A stretch of 64,000 nucleotides of DNA from Clostridium guangxiense (GTDB lineage: Bacteria; Bacillota; Clostridia; Clostridiales; Clostridiaceae), in NCBI RefSeq assembly GCF_021043395.1, contig NZ_JAJNKE010000013.1, positions 1 to 64,000 on the forward strand. The letters run 5' to 3'. Every line of letters starts with the position of its first letter. Positions within the stretch are counted from its first letter, which is position 1. The notes under the pieces were generated by a model, which saw only the letters and a program-made list of their open reading frames with translations, did no database searches and had not been told where the DNA came from. Shown here in pieces: positions 43,999 to 52,848 of the stretch. A program made the position numbers and the translations under genes.

Positions 43999-44844
43999 AT
44001 GAAAAATTTAGATAATGATTTTAGAATTATAAAAACATTAAATAATAATGTACTTTTTGTGACTCAAAACAATAAAGAAAAGATTTTGTTTGAGAGAGGA
44101 ATTGGCTTTGGTAAAAAAGCAGGTGATATAGTTCCTTTTGACACCCCTGTAGATAAGATTTTTTCTATTGAAAACGAACGTAATTTAAGTAATTTTAAGA
44201 AAATAGTTTCAAATGTAGATAGCAATATTGTAGGCATGTGTGAAGAAATTATATCCATGATTTCAGAGGAACTAAGTGAAGATTTAAATGAAAAAATTCA
44301 TATATCGCTAACTGATCATATTTCGTATACCATAAAAAGGCTCATGGCCAATGATATTATACAAAATCCATTTTTAATAGAAACTGAAACTTTATACAAG
44401 AGGGAATTTGAAATAGCAAGAAAAGCTGTAAAAATGCTTGAGAAAAAAATTAATATTAAAATACCAGAAGGTGAAATAGGTTTTATAACTCTTCATATTC
44501 ATTCGTCAAGAAATGAGGGTAAGTTATCTAATACGATGAAATATGCCTTCCTTTCAAATGCCATAGTCAATTTGGTAGAAAAAGAGTTAAACATAAAAAT
44601 ATGCAAACATTCTTTAGATTACGCTCGTTTTATAACTCATATACGTTTTGCAATAGAGAGGATTATAAATGATGCTCCTATAAAAAATGAGCTACTTGAT
44701 GCAATAAAAAATAAATATCCAGCTTCTTATGAAATATCAAATAAGGCTTGTAAGTTAATAGAAACAGAACTTCATAAAAAAGTAGCAGAAGACGAAACTG
44801 CATATTTAACTATACATATAGAACGTATAAAAATGGTTCCTTAA
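43999..44844 (+). CDS. glcT: BglG-family transcriptional antiterminator, GlcT-like
   Basis: This 281-residue protein has an N-terminal RNA-binding domain (about 1-60, with KTLNNNVLFVTQ and FERGIGFGKKAGD) and two PRDs. PTS-target His residues are in HISLTDHISYTIKRL, GFITLHIHSS, FITHIRFAIERI and YLTIHIER. It resembles GlcT of Bacillus. When dephosphorylated or activated it binds an RAT hairpin and prevents termination. Two RAT/terminator leaders lie just downstream, one on each strand (45434-45482 and 45645-45706), before IIA and IICB genes. Confidence 0.9.
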   Translation: MKNLDNDFRIIKTLNNNVLFVTQNNKEKILFERGIGFGKKAGDIVPFDTPVDKIFSIENERNLSNFKKIVSNVDSNIVGMCEEIISMISEELSEDLNEKIHISLTDHISYTIKRLMANDIIQNPFLIETETLYKREFEIARKAVKMLEKKINIKIPEGEIGFITLHIHSSRNEGKLSNTMKYAFLSNAIVNLVEKELNIKICKHSLDYARFITHIRFAIERIINDAPIKNELLDAIKNKYPASYEISNKACKLIETELHKKVAEDETAYLTIHIERIKMVP

Positions 44845-44860
44845 CTGAATATAATTTTTA

Positions 44861-44897
44861 TGTAACTGCTGCATTAATTATTAATGCAGCAGTTACA
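44861..44897. terminator. Bidirectional terminator between glcT and convergent IIA gene
   Basis: TGTAACTGCTGCATTAA and TTAATGCAGCAGTTACA form a perfect 17-base stem with a 3-base loop between two convergent genes. Confidence 0.85.
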
Positions 44898-44913
44898 TTG
44901 ATTTTGCAGTTTT

Positions 44914-45393
44914 TTATTTTATCCTGTATTGAAAAATTTTATCTTTACCAGCTTCAACTTCTTGTCCTATACTGCATTTTATATCACTAACTATATTGGG
45001 ATTAGTAATTAAAACTGGTGTAATTAAGGAATATTCTTTACTTTTAATAAAGTCTCTATCAATTGCTACTATTGGATCTCCCTTTTTTACTTGACTTCCT
45101 TGTTTTGCTAGAGCTTTAAAACCTTCTCCTTGAAGATTTACTGTGTCAATTCCTATATGAACTAAAAGTTCTACACCGTTACTTAAAGTTAATGCAAAGG
45201 CATGGCAAGTTTTGAATATTAAAGTTAATTCTCCATCAGCTGGTGCTACAAATGTATTTCCAGTTCCATCTATTGCAGCTCCATCACCTGCTAATCTTTG
45301 TGCAAAAACTTGATCAGGTACTTCTGATAGATCTAATACTTTTCCAGATACAGGGGCTATTATTTCATAATCTTTTTTAAAAAAACCTAACAA
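44914..45393 (-). CDS. PTS EIIA component, glucose/GlcNAc (Crr-like) type
   Basis: This 159-residue protein has the Crr fold with APVSGKVLDLSEVPDQVFAQ at the start, the second His in TCHAFALTLSNGVELLVHIG, where the phosphorylated His lies in LLVHIGIDTVNLQG, and KKGDPIVAIDRDFI near the end. It passes phosphate from HPr to the EIIB part of the NagE-type protein encoded divergently. TTG at 45393 follows TTGGAGGA. Its leader carries an RAT/terminator pair. A paralogue is at 57349. Confidence 0.9.
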   Translation of the reverse strand: MLGFFKKDYEIIAPVSGKVLDLSEVPDQVFAQRLAGDGAAIDGTGNTFVAPADGELTLIFKTCHAFALTLSNGVELLVHIGIDTVNLQGEGFKALAKQGSQVKKGDPIVAIDRDFIKSKEYSLITPVLITNPNIVSDIKCSIGQEVEAGKDKIFQYRIK

Positions 45394-45433
45394 TTATATT
45401 CCTCCAATCTAAATTGTTTTAAAATAATTAAGC

Positions 45434-45528
45434 AAAAAAGGCATAAGTTTATAAAAACTTATGCCTGATTTAACAGTTACACATTTTATTTATGATTTTA
45501 GTATATCTTTAACATTTTATTTTGTCAA
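45434..45528 (-). promoter_or_regulatory. Promoter, RAT and leader terminator of the IIA gene
   Basis: Read on the minus strand: TTGACA (45523-45528), 17 bases, TATACT (45500-45505); then the RAT-like GTGTAACTGTTAAATCAGGC (45463-45482); then a stem GGCATAAGTTT / AAACTTATGCC followed by TTTTTT (45434-45465). The RAT and terminator overlap, so they are mutually exclusive, as in GlcT-controlled ptsG. Confidence 0.8.
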
Positions 45529-45609
45529 ATTTTTATTAGATTTTATGATAAAAACGATTTCATAGAAATATTTATTTACAGATATCGTTTTCTTTTTGAT
45601 ATAGTAATA

Positions 45610-45706
45610 TTGACAACAGACTTTTATATGATATAATAATATTTGTCAGCGTGTTACCAACACGGGCAAGAGCTGAAAAAGGGATACCTTTTTCAGCTCT
45701 TTTTTG
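45610..45706 (+). promoter_or_regulatory. Promoter, RAT and leader terminator of the nagE-type gene
   Basis: TTGACA (45610-45615), 16 bases, TATAAT (45632-45637); then the RAT-like GCGTGTTACCAACACGGGCA (45650-45669); then the terminator AGAGCTGAAAAAGG / CCTTTTTCAGCTCT followed by T residues (45669-45706). The start codon lies 70 bases further on. The layout mirrors the leader of the IIA gene on the other strand. Confidence 0.8.
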
Positions 45707-45775
45707 CTTAAAATAATGAGCGTACGGCATTATTTTAAATATTCAATAATGTGATTATATGAGGAGGATTTTATT

Positions 45776-47206
45776 ATGGCTTCAAAAAGCAAAGCATTAG
45801 CAGCATGTCAAAAGTTGGGCAAGTCTCTTATGACGCCTATTGCAGTTCTTCCTGCAGCTGGTATTCTTTTAAGACTTGGACAAAAAGATGTTTTAAACAT
45901 TTCATGGATGGCTTCTGCTGGTAATGCTATTTTTAATAATTTACCAATAATATTTGCACTTGGAATTGCAGTTGGTTTTGCAGAGGAAAATAATGGTGTT
46001 GCTGGTCTTTCAGCAGCTGTTGGATATTTTGTTTTAACAAATGTTGCTACTACTTTTAATAAGGCTATAAATTTAGGAGTACTTGGAGGTATCATAATTG
46101 GTATTTTGGCTGGTAATCTTTACAACAAGTACAAAGCTATTAAACTCCCGGATTTCTTAGGTTTCTTTGGTGGAAAGCGTTTTGTTCCTATTGTTACTTC
46201 GGGTTGTTCTTTGATATTGGGTGTAATTTTTGGATATGTTTGGCCAGCAATTCAAGGAGGTATTAATGCTTTTGGTAATGCTATTGCTAATTTAGGAGCT
46301 TTTGGTGCTTTTATTTTTGGATTTTTAAATAGACTACTTATACCAGTTGGATTACATCAAGTATTAAATTCATTATTTTTGTTTACATTTGGTTCCTACA
46401 AAACTGCAGCTGGGAAAATAGTAACTGGAGATTTAAACAGGTTCTATGCTTTAGATAAAACAGCTGGAACTTATATGACAGGATTTTTCCCTATTATGAT
46501 GTTTGCACTTCCTGCTGCATGTTTAGCAATGATTACTGTTGCTAAAAAAGAGAATCGTAAGAAAGTTTCGGGTATGCTTTTGGGAATAGCTTTTACTGCA
46601 TTTCTTACAGGTATAACTGAGCCAATTGAATTTACATTTATGTTTTTATCACCAGTTTTATATTTTGTACATGCAGTTCTTACAGGTACTTCGATGGCGG
46701 TAACGGCGGCACTTGGAATTAAATCTGGTTTTACATTTTCAGCGGGTTGTATAGATTATGTATTAAGTTATGGAATAGCAACAAAGCCTTTGTTATTAAT
46801 TGTAGTAGGCTTAATATATGCTGTGATTTACTATTTTGTATTCTTATTTGTAATAACTAAATTTAATCTTCCTACTCCAGGAAGATTTGATGACATTGAT
46901 GATGAGGAAGATGAAGTTTCAAGTTCTCCAGCATCTAATGGAGGTTCTGAACTTAGTGAAAGAGCTGCTAAAATATTAGAAGCGATAGGCGGTAAAGGAA
47001 ACATCGATGTTCTTGATGCATGTGTAACTAGAATAAGACTTACGGTAAAGGATGGCAGCAAAATAAATGAAGCAAGATTAAAGAAATTAGGTGCGACAGG
47101 AGTTATGCGATTAGATGACAGCAATGTACAAATAGTTGTTGGAACAATTGCAGATATTCTTGTTACACATATGAAGGAAATAATAAAATCACAATCATTA
47201 AAATAA
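45776..47206 (+). CDS. nagE: PTS EIICB, N-acetylglucosamine (NagE/NagP) type
   Basis: This 476-residue protein has a membrane EIIC domain (about 1-375) and a C-terminal EIIB domain (about 395-476). Markers are LMTPIAVLPAAGILLRLG, VGLHQVLNSLFLFTFG, GTYMTGFFPIMMFALPAACL and GITEPIEFTFMFL; the phosphorylated Cys is in DVLDACVTRIRLTV. It imports GlcNAc as GlcNAc-6-P for NagA. It lacks a fused EIIA, which is supplied by the divergent gene. Expression should be under GlcT-like antitermination. Confidence 0.92.
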   Translation: MASKSKALAACQKLGKSLMTPIAVLPAAGILLRLGQKDVLNISWMASAGNAIFNNLPIIFALGIAVGFAEENNGVAGLSAAVGYFVLTNVATTFNKAINLGVLGGIIIGILAGNLYNKYKAIKLPDFLGFFGGKRFVPIVTSGCSLILGVIFGYVWPAIQGGINAFGNAIANLGAFGAFIFGFLNRLLIPVGLHQVLNSLFLFTFGSYKTAAGKIVTGDLNRFYALDKTAGTYMTGFFPIMMFALPAACLAMITVAKKENRKKVSGMLLGIAFTAFLTGITEPIEFTFMFLSPVLYFVHAVLTGTSMAVTAALGIKSGFTFSAGCIDYVLSYGIATKPLLLIVVGLIYAVIYYFVFLFVITKFNLPTPGRFDDIDDEEDEVSSSPASNGGSELSERAAKILEAIGGKGNIDVLDACVTRIRLTVKDGSKINEARLKKLGATGVMRLDDSNVQIVVGTIADILVTHMKEIIKSQSLK

Positions 47207-47688
47207 TATATTCATTAACGAGGCTGTCGTATTAAATATAAAAAATTCCAAATTAATTGAAGTGAAGGGTTTTGACTTCACTTCGCTCGTTAAAAGACTA
47301 ACTTTTTCATATAAATGAAAAGTGAAGGGTTTCACGATGCTTTGCACGTAAAAGGTGAACTTTTTTATCTTAGATAAAAAAGTTCACTTTTGACAAGCAA
47401 AGCTATGTCAAATCCTTCACTTTTCGCGTAGGTGAAAAAGTTAGTTTTTTAACGAACGGGGCGAGTTAAAACCCTTCACTATTATGCTACTTCATAATTT
47501 TTTTAGTGCGACAGCCCCGTTTTTATATGCTTAAATTAATTCAAAACGATAGATAGGTATTCCTAATAATAGCATAATTTGATACACTTAGAGATAAGAT
47601 AAACAATAAGCATAAAGCAATAAATAAGAAAGGGGAGAATTAATGAGGGAATAATGTTTATATTATAATCTCTTATTATAAATATAAA
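47207..47688. other. Intergenic region with very large palindrome
   Basis: 482 bases between nagE and the Cys-rich protein gene hold no real gene. Most of it (47220-47518) is one palindrome. The right part (47520-47688) is AT-rich and contains GAAAGGGGAGAATTAATG at 47629, an isolated ribosome-site-like sequence followed by a very short frame, before the start at 47689. Confidence 0.55.
47220..47518. repeat. 299-bp imperfect palindrome (family H)
   Basis: The ends GAGGCTGTCG and CGACAGCCCC are inverted copies, and pairing continues inward almost to the centre: GTGAAGGGTTTTGACTTC with its counterpart GAGTTAAAACCCTTCAC, GACTAACTTTTTCA with TGAAAAAGTTAGTTTTT, AAAAGTGAAGGGTTT with AAATCCTTCACTTTT, and AAAGTGAAC-like sequence at the centre. 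The DNA lies directly after nagE (stop at 47206). One arm of a related element is at 1-88. It lacks a transposase gene. Confidence 0.85.
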
Positions 47689-48096
47689 ATGGATAATGAA
47701 GTTGTTCTTATAGAAGTATTTGGATTAAACAGAGAAAGAGAGTGCGTACATGAAAACGGTGGTTCCTGCAGCGGCTGTAGTGGGTGTGGAAGTTCATCCT
47801 CGTGCTTTGGACATTCTGACTGTGAAGGAAATAAAAATATGTTTTTAATGTATAAAGAGCTTATAGAATATATTAAAAACACGGACCTAGCTAATAAAAT
47901 TGAAATAGAATTTATAGATACAGATAAAATTGATATAGATAAATACGATTATTTGCAGGAGGCTTTTAAAAAGAAATTTATGCTGCCTATAGTTGCAATA
48001 AATGAGACTGTAAGATTTTATGGCGGAGTACCAAATAAGCTTATTTATAAAGAAGTTGAAAAAGAATTAGATAGCAGTGAAACCTTTAATAGATAA
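47689..48096 (+). CDS. Cys-rich thioredoxin-fold-like protein (copy 1)
   Basis: This 135-residue protein begins with a beta strand (VVLIEVFGLNRE), then a Cys cluster CVHENGGSCSGCSGCGSSSSC (six Cys within about 30 residues including FGHSDC), then helix and strand units that end in LPIVAINETVRFYGGVPNKL, which contains a cis-Pro-like LP as in thioredoxin folds. I do not recognise a named family with certainty. A 90 % similar copy is at 56831. Both lie next to GlcNAc-type IIA/IICB genes, so the link may be functional or due to the block duplication. Confidence 0.7.
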   Translation: MDNEVVLIEVFGLNRERECVHENGGSCSGCSGCGSSSSCFGHSDCEGNKNMFLMYKELIEYIKNTDLANKIEIEFIDTDKIDIDKYDYLQEAFKKKFMLPIVAINETVRFYGGVPNKLIYKEVEKELDSSETFNR

Positions 48097-48137
48097 ACAA
48101 GCTGAAAGAATTAATATCAAATTCATCATTACCTCAC

Positions 48138-48272
48138 GAAAAATACACTGTTAACGAGATTTTACAATAAAAATAATGATAAATTGTTTAAATGATGAAC
48201 TATAAATATTCACGCCAAAATTCCGTAGGAACAGAGGAATTTTTTTAACGTAACGAAGTATTGTTACTTCAC
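48138..48272. repeat. Intergenic repeat R, copy 2 (inverted, no insert)
   Basis: 135 bases whose complement matches 33145-33179 and 33375-33484. It starts GAAAAATACACTGTTAACGA and ends TATTGTTACTTCAC. It lacks the extra block of copy 1. It stops three bases before the conserved operator ATTGGTATATACAAT (48275), exactly where similarity to the first nag block begins. Confidence 0.75.
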
Positions 48273-48274
48273 AG

Positions 48275-48312
48275 ATTGGTATATACAATATGTCAATATG
48301 AAGATATAATGA
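48275..48312 (+). promoter_or_regulatory. Second copy of the NagR operator and promoter
   Basis: ATTGGTATATACAAT is followed by TGTCAATATGAAGATATAAT, as in the first copy at 40234 with few changes. It would still drive the decayed operon. Confidence 0.6.
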
Positions 48313-48342
48313 TATTATAAATTTAGCCTAGGGGGTAGTATC

Positions 48343-49073
48343 TTGAGAAAAATATCAAAATTAGATCCAATCCCCCTGCACTATCAGCTTAAAACAATTC
48401 TTTTAGAAATGATTGAAAATGAAGAACTTAAGCCTGGAGATATGATACCCACTGAAAGGGAGCTTTGTGATATTCAAGGAGTAAGTAGAATGACCATAAA
48501 TAAGGCTATAATGTCACTTGTAAATGAAGGGGTGTTGTATAAAAAGCAGGGCAGAGGAACATTTGTTGCAAAACCTAAAGAAAAGCAGGAGATATATAGA
48601 CTTAAAAGTTTTACAGAGGAAATGAATGAAAAAGGATTGACTACTTCAACTAAAATTATATCTTTTGAGGTAAAGGAAGCTACTAAGAAAAATAAAAGTG
48701 TGCTTAAAATTGCGGAGGAGTTTAATAAAGTAATAGAAATAAGAAGACTTAGAATGACTGAGAAAGATCCTGTGGCAATTGAAACTGTGTGGATTCCAGA
48801 ATATTTATTTAAAGGGATGACAGCAGATATGATTGAGGGAAAATCCCTTTATGATATATTTAATCAGCAGTATAATTATCATCCTAAAAAGCAAGGTAAA
48901 CCATTGAACCTATAAGCTTAAGCGAATTTGAAGCTAAGCTTTTAAATCAGGAGGAGAATGCACTGGCACTTATGTTTAAAAGAATTACACATGCGGAAAA
49001 TGATATTCCTATTGAATATACAAATACTATAAATAGAAGTGATAAATATGAGTACGAAATACTTTTAACATAA
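48343..49073 (+). pseudogene. Second nagR (GntR family) copy, frameshifted
   Basis: The frame from TTG 48343 (ribosome site GGGGGTAG) matches the intact NagR for about 183 residues, then ends after QQYNYHPKKQGKPLNL. The intact gene reads CCTAAAAAAGC at this point and this one CCTAAAAAGC, one A fewer. The remaining UTRA part continues in another frame (from about 48914) to TAA at 49071-49073 with FEAKLLNQEENALALMFKR unchanged. The DNA-binding domain is intact, so a truncated repressor could still be made. Confidence 0.85.
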
Positions 49074-49094
49074 AAAGCTATTGGGGTGAGCTGC

Positions 49095-50390
49095 ATGGAA
49101 GAAAGAAATATGAATACAATAAATTTAGACAATTTAAGTACATTTGAGATATTAAAAAAGATAAATGAAGAGGATAAAAAAGTTGCTAATGTTGTTGAAA
49201 ATGAACTCCCAAGTATAGAGAAGGCGGTTGATATAATTGTAGAAGGTTTTAAAAATGGAGGAGGACTCTTTTATGTAGGAAGCGGGAGTAGTGGGAAAAT
49301 TGGTGTTATAGATGCATCAGAATGTCCGCCGACCTTTGGTGTTGATGATTCCATGGTCCAAGGAATTATATCAGGTGGAGATAATGCTTTAAGCGGATGG
49401 CTTGAAGAAACAGAAGATGATGGAGATTTAGCAGTAAAAGATCTCAAAGAAAAAGGTACAAATGAAAATGATGTTGTTGTTGGAATTACTGCAAGTGGAA
49501 ATACACCTTATGTAAATAGTGCTATAGAATACTCAAATGAAATTGGATGTAAAACCATTGGAGTTGTTTGTTCCAAGGGAATGCTAGCTGTATATAGAAA
49601 ACTTCTTGGGGCATCAGTTATAGGTGCACACCTTGAAGGACCGTTTATAAGTGAAAAATATAGAGGTGCTCAAAAGAGTGATTATATAATAAAACCAAGC
49701 TACGATTTCATTGAAAGGTATAAAGATATTATAAAAATTATAACAATGGCCCCAGAGGAAGATGATGAATTTAATTTTATAAAAAAAGTAAAGGAAAGTA
49801 CTGATATAGTGTTATCTATAGGTCATTCTGATGCGACTTATGAAGAAGCTATAGAAGCAATTAGATGTGGAGTAAACCATATTACTCATCTTTTTAGTGC
49901 TATGTCACCTTTAAATCATAGGAAGCCTAGGGTTGTAGGTGCTGCTTTTAATAGTGATGCTGCTTGCCAAGTTATAGCTGATAAAATCCACATACATCCT
50001 CAAATTTTTAGCATGCTTTTAAAAATTAAAGGTAAAGAAAAAGTAATACTTATAACTGATTGTATGAGGGCAGGTGGTCTTGAAGATGGAGTTTCCGAAC
50101 TTGGAGGTCAAATGGTTTTTGTGAAAGATAATTCTGCAAGACTGAGAGATGGTACACTTGCTGGAAGCATATTAACTCTTAATAAGGCTATTAAAAATAT
50201 ATATGAAAATACGAATTTAGCACTAAATGAGGCTGTTAACTTAGCAACAATAAATCCAGCAAGAAGTATAAGAATTGATGATAGGAAAGGCAGCCTTGAA
50301 AATGGTAAGGATGCCGATATAACCATATTTAACGATGAACTTGAGGTTGTTGAAACCATAGTTGGTGGAAGAATAGTATATGAAAATTAA
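49095..50390 (+). pseudogene. In-frame MurQ-NagA chimera formed by deletion
   Basis: The first about 165 residues match MurQ (YVGSGSSGKIGVIDASECPP, VVGITASGNTPYVNS); after VVCSKGML the chain switches to NagA sequence (LLGASVIGAHLEGPFISEKY) and continues to the NagA end. The MurQ C-terminal half and the NagA N-terminal part with the metal-binding HXH are missing. The frame is open across the joint, giving a 431-residue protein, but neither enzyme is complete. Most likely non-functional. Confidence 0.85.
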
Positions 50391-50406
50391 TTTGGAGGTG
50401 TTTTAA

Positions 50407-50842
50407 TTGAGAATAATAAGTGTAGATAATTATGATGAAATGAGCAAAAAGGCGGCGAGTATGGTTGCAAGTCAGATGATACTAAAGCATGACAGTGTGT
50501 TAGGGCTTGCTACGGGGGAGACTCCAACGGGCATGTATAAAGAGCTTATAAAATTATATGATGATGAAGAATGTTTAGATTATGATGAGAAGATTAAAGC
50601 ATCAGGAGGAATTGATATTCAAGTTCTTGGAATGGGTACCTAAGTCAGCGCTAAGTATGGGAATAAAAACAATAATGCAATCTAAAGTTATAGTACTTCT
50701 TGCAAACGGAGAAGCTAAAGCTGAGGTGATTTATAAAACTATTAATGGTAAGATATGTCCAGAGGCTCCAGCTTCAATTTTGCAGCTTCATAATAATGTT
50801 AATATTATAGTTGATAAAGCTGCTGCTAAATTGCTTTTTTAG
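50407..50842 (+). pseudogene. Second nagB copy with two internal deletions
   Basis: The frame from TTG 50407 matches NagB up to KELIKLYDDEE, then jumps to CLDYDEKIKASGG; the segment with the catalytic NLDEYYGL is lost. A second deletion removes the NGHIGFNEP part and shifts the frame, so the reading ends at 50643. NagB sequence continues in the next frame (VPKSALSMGIKTIM onward) to TAG at 50840. No activity is possible. Confidence 0.88.
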
Positions 50843-50890
50843 TAATTTAGCTTTAGTGAGGGATTTTCTACCGTACAGGGGGGGATTTTA

Positions 50891-52795
50891 TTGCTGAATG
50901 AAAGAAGAGAAAAAATTATAACTCTGCTTAAAAATAATAAAAACTGGATTACTGGTAAGGAAATGTCTCAAGTTTTAAATGTTTCAGATCGTACTATTAG
51001 ATCCGATATTTCGCACATTAATATTTATTATGATAATATTCTGATAGAGTCTGATAATCGAAAAGGCTATCACTTAAATAAGAGAATATTGTCAAGTATG
51101 AGCAATCATTCAGAAAATATAATTCCACAGACATCCTTTCAAAGGTGTTTCTATATTGTACATGAATTATTATTTAAGAAAAATGAGCTTAACTTGATTT
51201 ATGCAATGAACAGATTATTTATTAGCAATTCTTCAATGGAAAACGATTTAAAGGAAATAAAAAAAATGTTAGAAGTATATCCTACACTTAAGCTTATAAG
51301 GCATAAAAACTATATATCCATAGAAGGAAATGAAGAAAATAAAAGAGAGCTTTATATAAATTTACTTAAAAAAAAGATGAGAAAAAATTATCTTAATTTG
51401 GATTTCTTAGCTACTTTATTTTCTAATTTGAATTTTTTCTCCATAAAAGAATTGCTAGAAAATATATTAAATAAATATAAGCTTAATATTAGGGAAATGG
51501 AACTACCAACTATTATGGCATATGTTGGAGTAGCAATTGAACGTATGCTTTACTGTAATTATATACAGACGCATAACATAAACAAAAATATATCTATTGG
51601 TATAGAACTTTCTGTATCTAAGGAATTTTATCAAAGTATGTCGAAAAACTTAAATATTATCCTAGATGAAAATGAAAGCTTTTATTTAGCATTTTTATTA
51701 TGTGGAAAATTAAAAGCTCAAAGGTGCGAAAATGAAATTTTACAGGATTCTAACTGTATGGTTAATCAATTAGTAAATACTATTTTGAAAAATATATATA
51801 TTCAGTTTGATGTTGATTTAAGAGAAGATGAAGATTTGAAGGAAGGGTTATCTGCACATATTCTTCAGCTTCTTGAACGAAAGAAAAATAATGTTAATAT
51901 TTGCAATTTATTCTTGGATGAATTAAAGTATAAATATCCTTTCTTTTTTGAAATGAGTGTTTGTGTGGGAAAGATTATAGAGGAACATTTAAATGTAACT
52001 ATTGATGAAATTGATATCAGTTTTATTGAACAGCATCTTGGGGCAGCATTGGAAAGAATAAATTCTAAAAGTAAATACAAAGTAATTTTGATAAATCCCA
52101 ATAATCAAGCTTTGTCAAGTTTATGTCAAAAAAAAATAGAGAGTATATTCCATGAGCGAATGATAATAGTTAAGTCAATGAATTACTTTGAGAAAAAAGA
52201 AATTATTAAGATAGAACCTGATTTAATTCTTACTACATTGTCTCTAGAGCATAATCTTAATATTTTAACAGTTCAGATTTCCATTTTTATTAATTCACAA
52301 GATGAAATTAAAATTTTTCAAGCTTTAAATTTGATGGATGGGATTAGGTTCAAAGATAAATTTGTTGTTAGTTTTAAAAATATGATTGAACCTAGATTCT
52401 TCTATTTGGATCTTGATATTAATGCACCAGAGGAAGTTCTAACATTTATGAGTAATGAACTTTATAATGCTGGTTATGTGGATAAAGAGTTTAAAGAATC
52501 TGTATTAAAACGAGAAGAGCTTTCCCCTACATCTTTTATTTACTCTTTTGCAATTCCACATCCTATAAAATCAATGAGTAGAGAGTCTAAAATTTCAGTG
52601 GCTGTGCTTAAGAAACCAATACAATGGGGAAAGTTTCAAGTAAAACTAGTTTTACTTTTGTCTATTCAAAAAAATAGTGAAAAAATAATGAGAACATTTT
52701 TTGATTGGTTCATTTATATAGTAAGTGATTCCCAAAAGCTTTCTTGCCTCATGAAAATTAAGAGTTATGATGATTTTATTAATCAGATTATTTAA
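50891..52795 (+). CDS. PRD-containing transcriptional regulator (LicR/MtlR-like)
   Basis: This 634-residue protein has an N-terminal HTH (TGKEMSQVLNVSDRTIRSDI), a second HTH-like part, two PRDs (about 180-290 and 300-400), an EIIB-like domain around residue 400 and a C-terminal type-2 EIIA domain (about 500-634) with His in FAIPHPIKSM. The EIIB-like domain reads VILINPNNQALSS, with no Cys where MtlR-type proteins have one. It precedes a chitobiose-type PTS and likely controls it. TTG 50891 follows GGGGGGA. Confidence 0.85.
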   Translation: MLNERREKIITLLKNNKNWITGKEMSQVLNVSDRTIRSDISHINIYYDNILIESDNRKGYHLNKRILSSMSNHSENIIPQTSFQRCFYIVHELLFKKNELNLIYAMNRLFISNSSMENDLKEIKKMLEVYPTLKLIRHKNYISIEGNEENKRELYINLLKKKMRKNYLNLDFLATLFSNLNFFSIKELLENILNKYKLNIREMELPTIMAYVGVAIERMLYCNYIQTHNINKNISIGIELSVSKEFYQSMSKNLNIILDENESFYLAFLLCGKLKAQRCENEILQDSNCMVNQLVNTILKNIYIQFDVDLREDEDLKEGLSAHILQLLERKKNNVNICNLFLDELKYKYPFFFEMSVCVGKIIEEHLNVTIDEIDISFIEQHLGAALERINSKSKYKVILINPNNQALSSLCQKKIESIFHERMIIVKSMNYFEKKEIIKIEPDLILTTLSLEHNLNILTVQISIFINSQDEIKIFQALNLMDGIRFKDKFVVSFKNMIEPRFFYLDLDINAPEEVLTFMSNELYNAGYVDKEFKESVLKREELSPTSFIYSFAIPHPIKSMSRESKISVAVLKKPIQWGKFQVKLVLLLSIQKNSEKIMRTFFDWFIYIVSDSQKLSCLMKIKSYDDFINQII

Positions 52796-52802
52796 TAAAA
52801 GG

Positions 52803-52848
52803 TTGTTGCATTAATAGTTAATTTTTATTTAATGCAACAGCTATTTTT
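52803..52848 (+). terminator. Terminator after the PRD regulator
   Basis: TTGTTGCATTAA and TTAATGCAACAG pair across an AT loop, followed by CTATTTTTTAT. Confidence 0.7.

Noticed and set aside
47676-47882. Antisense open frames to the Cys-rich proteins (also at 56785-57039)
   Set aside because: They mirror the conserved coding sequence of the plus strand and have no independent start signals.
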